DNA of 64,000 nucleotides from Thalassotalea insulae (lineage in GTDB: Bacteria; Pseudomonadota; Gammaproteobacteria; Enterobacterales; Alteromonadaceae). Of the stretch, positions 63,783 through 64,000 are shown in pieces; within the stretch, counting starts at the first letter, position 1; every line of letters begins with the position of its first letter. Made by a program: the position numbers and the translations under genes. Under the pieces are notes generated by a model. That model was given only the letters and a program-made list of their open reading frames with translations, did no database searches and was not told where the DNA came from. The stretch is taken from contig NZ_BSST01000001.1 of the NCBI RefSeq assembly GCF_030161395.1, positions 2,232,001-2,296,000 on the forward strand, given 5' to 3'.

Positions 63783-64000
63783 ATGTGTTCTTATTTTTTA
63801 ATTTGTGATTTACGAAATTATCGAAAGCTATCGTTATCATGTTTTTTGCTGTCGCTGTGTTTCAATGCTTTTGCAGACGGCAACTTAACTAAACTAAAAG
63901 TCGATTCTGATGTGGTGTATTTTGCTAGCGATGAAGCTAAACAGCATGGCATTCCTGCTTGTGTTGCTTCAGCTAGTGAACAGGAATGGGCTGTGTCGTT
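63783..64000 (+). CDS. Small secreted array protein, cut by the window edge (A8)
   Basis: The frame opens at 63783 and runs through the right edge, giving at least 72 residues. After a signal peptide ending near FADGN it reads LTKLKVDSDVVYFASDEAKQ and ACVASASEQEWAVSL, nearly the same as the preceding gene over the same stretch, including about 60 nearly identical bases. It is a tandem duplicate. Whether it has the long extension cannot be seen. Confidence 0.8.
   Translation, partial: MCSYFLICDLRNYRKLSLSCFLLSLCFNAFADGNLTKLKVDSDVVYFASDEAKQHGIPACVASASEQEWAVS

Noticed and set aside
49669..64000. Classical Rhs/polymorphic toxin with variable C-terminal toxin and immunity gene
   Set aside because: No Rhs core, no toxin domain and no immunity-like cytoplasmic protein is visible; the small proteins carry signal peptides, which immunity proteins of cytoplasmic toxins do not.
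1..64000. CRISPR arrays, rRNA genes, prophage modules or replication origins
   Set aside because: No regularly spaced short repeats, rRNA-like sequence, phage structural genes or DnaA-box clusters were seen when reading the window.

Overview
The window reads as a chromosome segment of a marine gammaproteobacterium of the Alteromonadales type (Colwellia, Thalassotalea and relatives). The grounds are gene content and order (coxB-coxA-ctaG-coxC-SURF1-ctaA-ctaB-SCO; nfuA, comF and bioH close together; pyrE-rph), a TonB-receptor-based sucrose locus, fairly low GC, and two LexA boxes of the gammaproteobacterial form CTGT-N8-ACAG. The assignment is from recognition, not from a database search.

Layout. 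0-2 kb: a secreted EF-hand protein, an unknown protein and a YHYH-domain lipoprotein. 2.1-3.8 kb: a YhhN/lysoplasmalogenase-type membrane protein overlapping an AraC regulator. 3.8-8.8 kb, minus strand: a four-gene operon with a coiled-coil protein, an OmpA-type membrane protein, a Rab-like small GTPase and a GGDEF/EAL protein. 8.9-9.4 kb: a collapsed second copy of the yhhN-araC pair. 9.4-13.2 kb: an alkylglycerol-monooxygenase-like hydroxylase and a TonB receptor. 13.5-16.1 kb: the AmmeMemoRadiSam genes amrS, amrB and amrA. 16.1-25.4 kb: sucrose use, with TonB receptor, MFS transporter, sucrose phosphorylase, LacI regulator, fructokinase and pgi, and a shared palindromic operator at two promoters. 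26 kb: tRNA-His and lexA. 27.3-36.2 kb: the aa3 cytochrome c oxidase locus with its assembly and haem A genes. 36.3-49.7 kb: mixed housekeeping genes (deacetylase, MATE, nfuA, M14 peptidase, comF, bioH, SprA-related, pyrE, rph) and a thioredoxin/gluconate-dehydrogenase-like/GMC operon.

49.7-64 kb is the unusual part. It is an array of two very large secreted proteins (913 and 1004 aa, built from fibronectin-like, cadherin-like and putative-Ig modules) plus the wreck of a third. Each intact one ends about 12 residues after an Rhs-type motif (IHTDILGTPVAET) and stops on the start codon of the next gene. They alternate with at least eight small secreted proteins sharing a two-cysteine domain. 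Three of these carry a C-terminal extension with conserved ends and a divergent middle. A 450-bp segment is duplicated almost perfectly between two of them and then breaks off sharply. An IS3-family element and an AAA/DUF4143 ATPase gene lie inside the array, which runs off the right edge. This looks like a diversifying, Rhs-derived surface or secreted protein system, and it is the best candidate here for an undescribed one.

A second candidate is the Rab-like GTPase operon. Its two upstream proteins share a short N-terminal motif (QLRSII-x-G) that may be a docking or targeting signal.
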